From NCBI GenBank assembly GCA_964368755.1, contig CAYJCR010000012.1, positions 1 to 23,760 of the forward strand: a stretch of DNA of 23,760 bases, written 5' to 3'. A model generated the notes under the pieces. It made no database searches. It was not told the origin of the DNA and saw only the letters and a program-made list of their open reading frames with translations. Positions 21,690 through 23,760 of this stretch are shown piece by piece. The DNA is from CALVZT01 sp964368755 (GTDB lineage Bacteria > Bacillota > Clostridia > Christensenellales > UBA1242). The position numbers and the translations under genes are program-made. The first letter of the stretch is position 1. The number at the start of each line of letters is the position of its first letter.

Positions 21690-22739
21690 TTATTTGTTGT
21701 TAGATTCTTGTTTTGCTTTTTGTCGTTCTTCTTTTTCTTTTTGTTTTGCTTCTTGCTTTGCCTTCTTGATAGCTTCGCGTTCGGCTTTTCTTTCTTCTTT
21801 GGACTTAGGTGTTATACCTAATGTTTCCTCAATAGCTGATAATAGATTGGTTTTTTTCTTTGTTTCTTTTTTTGGCTTTTCTACTCTCTTGGTGGGCAAA
21901 GCATTGTCTATGTATGGCATTTTTACGTTGTTTTGAAGAACACGAACTTCAAGTTGATTGAACGGAATCTCTATTCCTGCACCCTTGAATTCATTGAAAA
22001 CATTTTCTTCCACATAATAATATACAGTCCAATAATCTGCGCTATCACACCAACAACTAGCAGAAAAGTCTATTGCACTTTCTCCAAGATTTTTGATACC
22101 TACAAATGGGGCAGGGTCTGTCTTAATGAGCCCGTTCGCACCAAATACTTTTGTTATGACATCCTTAACAAGTTTGACGTCTGTATTGTATGCAACGCTG
22201 AATGTAAATACTACTTTGCGAGTACCCAATTTGTTATAGTTAATTATCTCACTACCCATAACTTTGGAGTTAGGAATGCATATTTCTTTGTTGTCAGCAG
22301 TAACAATGCGTGTATGCATCATTTTGATGCTTTTGACTGTGCCTTCAATTCCACCAATCGACACATAATCATCTTCCATAAAAGGTTTACTACTAAGTAG
22401 TACAATGCCGTTAGCAAAATGACTCAAACTGTCTTGCAAAGATAGTGCAATAGCAAGTCCTGCAGCAGACAGTAGTGCAATGAACCCTGTAATAGGTATA
22501 CCAATGACTTGGACAAGAGCAAGTATTAACAATAAGTTCAAAACAAACTTAATTGTAGTTCTAATAAATCCTTGTGTAACTTTTTCTAATTTAGATTTTT
22601 CTAATATCTTCTTAGTAAGCAAAAGGACAAGTTTGATAATAATAACACCAAGTATAAGAACTCCAACGCATTTGAGAAGAGTAATCCCACCATCTCTCAA
22701 AAGGTTAAGAAGTTTTTGACCAATTTCTTTCCAATTCAT
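21690..22739 (-). CDS. MscS-family mechanosensitive channel
   Basis: This 349-aa protein opens under membrane tension to release solutes during osmotic downshock. Residues 1-130 hold three membrane segments; the pore-lining third helix is recognisable in LLSAAGLAIALSLQDSLSHFANG (about 100-122). The cytoplasmic beta domain follows with GIEGTVKSIKMMHTRI and IPNSKVM, then the alpha-beta region ending in IPFNQLEVR near residue 265. A charged Lys/Glu-rich tail of about 75 residues (275-349) is an extension beyond the usual E. coli MscS length (286 aa) and probably a coiled coil or disordered. The frame is open to 22811, but GGAGG 8 nt before ATG 22739 sets the start. TTGTCA-16-TATAAA lies upstream. 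Confidence 0.93.
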   Translation of the reverse strand: MNWKEIGQKLLNLLRDGGITLLKCVGVLILGVIIIKLVLLLTKKILEKSKLEKVTQGFIRTTIKFVLNLLLILALVQVIGIPITGFIALLSAAGLAIALSLQDSLSHFANGIVLLSSKPFMEDDYVSIGGIEGTVKSIKMMHTRIVTADNKEICIPNSKVMGSEIINYNKLGTRKVVFTFSVAYNTDVKLVKDVITKVFGANGLIKTDPAPFVGIKNLGESAIDFSASCWCDSADYWTVYYYVEENVFNEFKGAGIEIPFNQLEVRVLQNNVKMPYIDNALPTKRVEKPKKETKKKTNLLSAIEETLGITPKSKEERKAEREAIKKAKQEAKQKEKEERQKAKQESNNK

Positions 22740-22770
22740 AACGATTCCTCCTAATATTATTCTTTGCAAG

Positions 22771-22798
22771 TTTATAACATTATTTCCACTTTTGACAA
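22771..22798 (-). promoter_or_regulatory. Promoter of the mscS-family gene
   Basis: On the minus strand TTGTCA (22798-22793), a 16-nt spacer and TATAAA (22776-22771). Confidence 0.5.
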
Positions 22799-22809
22799 GC
22801 AAATGCAAC

Positions 22810-22834
22810 AAAAAAAAGAGCAGGGCTCTTTTTT
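22810..22834 (-). terminator. Intrinsic terminator of the dehydrogenase-like gene
   Basis: AAAAAGAGC (22813-22821) pairs with GCTCTTTTT (22825-22833). On the minus strand it is followed by eight T and then GTTGC. It lies between this gene and the mscS promoter. Confidence 0.8.
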
Positions 22835-22855
22835 AATTCAATTACGAATAACATA

Positions 22856-23757
22856 TTAATTAATAACATTGTCAGGATGCTTTTGTGCAGCAGAAACAAT
22901 ATTGTTTGTCCAAATTGCAAACATTTCTTTTAAAGCTTCTTTGGTGTAATATGCGTTTGATTGAGTAACAAAAACATTTCCTTCATATTCTGTTAATGAT
23001 TTTTTTGATTCAAATGCAAAACCAAACAACTTGTTTTGTTTTACCATGCTAAGAACATATTCTTCATCAAAAAGAGGATGTCCAACTATGGAAATAAGAT
23101 TTGCGGTAGGTTTCATTAAGGATAAAAGTTCTTTTGTGATAAGCTTTGAACTAGAAGTGTTAAGAGATAACGAAACAAATATGTAGTCACAAGTTGCAAA
23201 TAATTTTTTTAGATTTATATACTCATAAGGACAATTTTTCTGGTTTCTAGAAAAATATTTCACATTCATTCCAAGCCCGTCACAGTGTTCTGCAATTTTT
23301 CTTCCGATGTTTCCGAGTCCAATTATTCCTGCAGTTTTTCCTTTAAGCTCGCACCCTACAAAAGCTGGTGCCCAGGTCATTTTTCCCTCTTTTACAAAAA
23401 GCGAATATTTTCTTGATAGTGCTAAAGCATAAAATATGGCTTGCTCAGCGACAGCATTTGATGAATAATTGGGGACATTTGATACGGTAATATTTTTCTG
23501 TTTGCAAAAATCCGTATCAATCCACGAAAAACTTGTAGTTTCTAAACAAATACTTTTTAGGTGTTTTATTTGATTAATTTTTTCATTAGTAAAAGTCCAG
23601 TCGCAATAATCAGGATCAATGGCTAATACTTTTCGTCATCTAAAGTATAAAAAGAGGAATCGTTGGAGTTAACAAAAAATAAATTTCCCGCTTTTGAAAT
23701 GTTTGAAAGTTGGTTTTTACAGAAATCATTTTTATTACCTATAATATATATGTTCAT
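22856..23757 (-). pseudogene. Frameshifted D-2-hydroxyacid dehydrogenase-like gene
   Basis: Two reading frames together encode a protein of about 300 aa related to NAD-dependent D-2-hydroxyacid dehydrogenases. Frame one starts at ATG 23757 and stops at a TAG near 23625. The second frame continues the same protein to 22856 and contains the Rossmann NAD loop GIIGLGNIG. The join lies in the run of four T at 23630-23633 (plus strand); one extra base there would merge the frames without a stop. The usual catalytic Arg (in the NTARG segment) aligns with Gly in ISIVGHP, and the usual His (in TPHIAG) aligns with Ser in TQSNAY, so a normal dehydrogenase reaction is doubtful. Codon use is distinctly AAA- and TTT-rich. 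It is either a pseudogene, a sequencing error, or a non-catalytic paralogue. Confidence 0.75.
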
Positions 23758-23760
23758 AAT

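Noticed and set aside
21933..22400. A 155-codon plus-strand open frame opposite the mscS gene
   Set aside because: MscS motifs are clear on the other strand; this frame is low in family-like features and has no ribosome site.
23625..23640. Programmed -1 frameshift in the dehydrogenase-like gene
   Set aside because: The site has only four identical bases and no standard X-XXY-YYZ heptamer, and I see no strong downstream stem. A deletion or a sequencing error is simpler.
1..23760. CRISPR array, insertion sequence, toxin-antitoxin or phage-defence locus
   Set aside because: I found no regularly spaced direct repeats, transposase motifs, small toxin/antitoxin pairs or known defence domains. The sirtuin here is a stand-alone single-domain protein without defence-type partners.

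Overview
The window comes from an AT-rich, monoderm-looking bacterium, most likely an uncultured member of the Bacillota (Clostridia/Bacilli-like). Support for this: strong AGGAGG-type ribosome binding sites on nearly every gene, sigma-A-like TTGACA/TATAAT promoters, many intrinsic terminators, a lipoprotein carrying InlB-type repeats, a GuaD-type deaminase and a YwaF/TMEM164-like membrane protein. TGA is used as a stop, so the standard code applies. I cannot name genus or species.

Layout. 1-300 holds a degenerate tRNA-Arg(ACG)-like sequence on the minus strand, behind a near-consensus promoter and a long hairpin-rich leader. 362-2536 is a two-gene unit: an InlB-repeat lipoprotein and a polytopic membrane protein. 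2683-4465 holds two unrecognised genes, each with its own promoter and terminator. 4520-5239 (minus) is a sirtuin, divergent from a guanine deaminase (5465-5920). 6010-8994 is a run of minus-strand units: GNAT plus N-formylglutamate-amidohydrolase-like; GNAT plus NTF2-like plus membrane-anchored protein; and tRNA-Ser(GGA). A TM/zinc-ribbon protein (9049-9336, minus) sits just upstream of the tRNA and is divergent from a ferritin-like protein (9489-10022). The transcription accessory protein Tex (10083-12236, minus) is divergent from a HAD phosphatase (12437-13243), which is followed by an unrecognised 186-aa gene.

14046-18478 is the clearest operon: two ABC exporter half-transporters and a PHP-family phosphoesterase. 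The genes are 1 and 4 nt apart and the second and third start at TTG. After it come a second YwaF-like membrane protein, a protein with a strongly acidic C-terminal half, an MFS-like transporter, and on the minus strand an MscS channel with a charged tail. At the right edge lies a frameshifted D-2-hydroxyacid-dehydrogenase-like gene with different codon usage and no recognisable catalytic Arg or His.

Most of the window is ordinary chromosomal content. I see no CRISPR array, transposase, integrase or phage structural gene. The observations most worth checking are: a repeated T6-8 followed by GTTG(C) signature at many terminators on both strands; the broken catalytically divergent dehydrogenase; the degenerate tRNA with a strong promoter and structured leader; the ABC/ABC/PHP operon; and five protein families I cannot assign. 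I did not find one self-contained system that I can call new with confidence.
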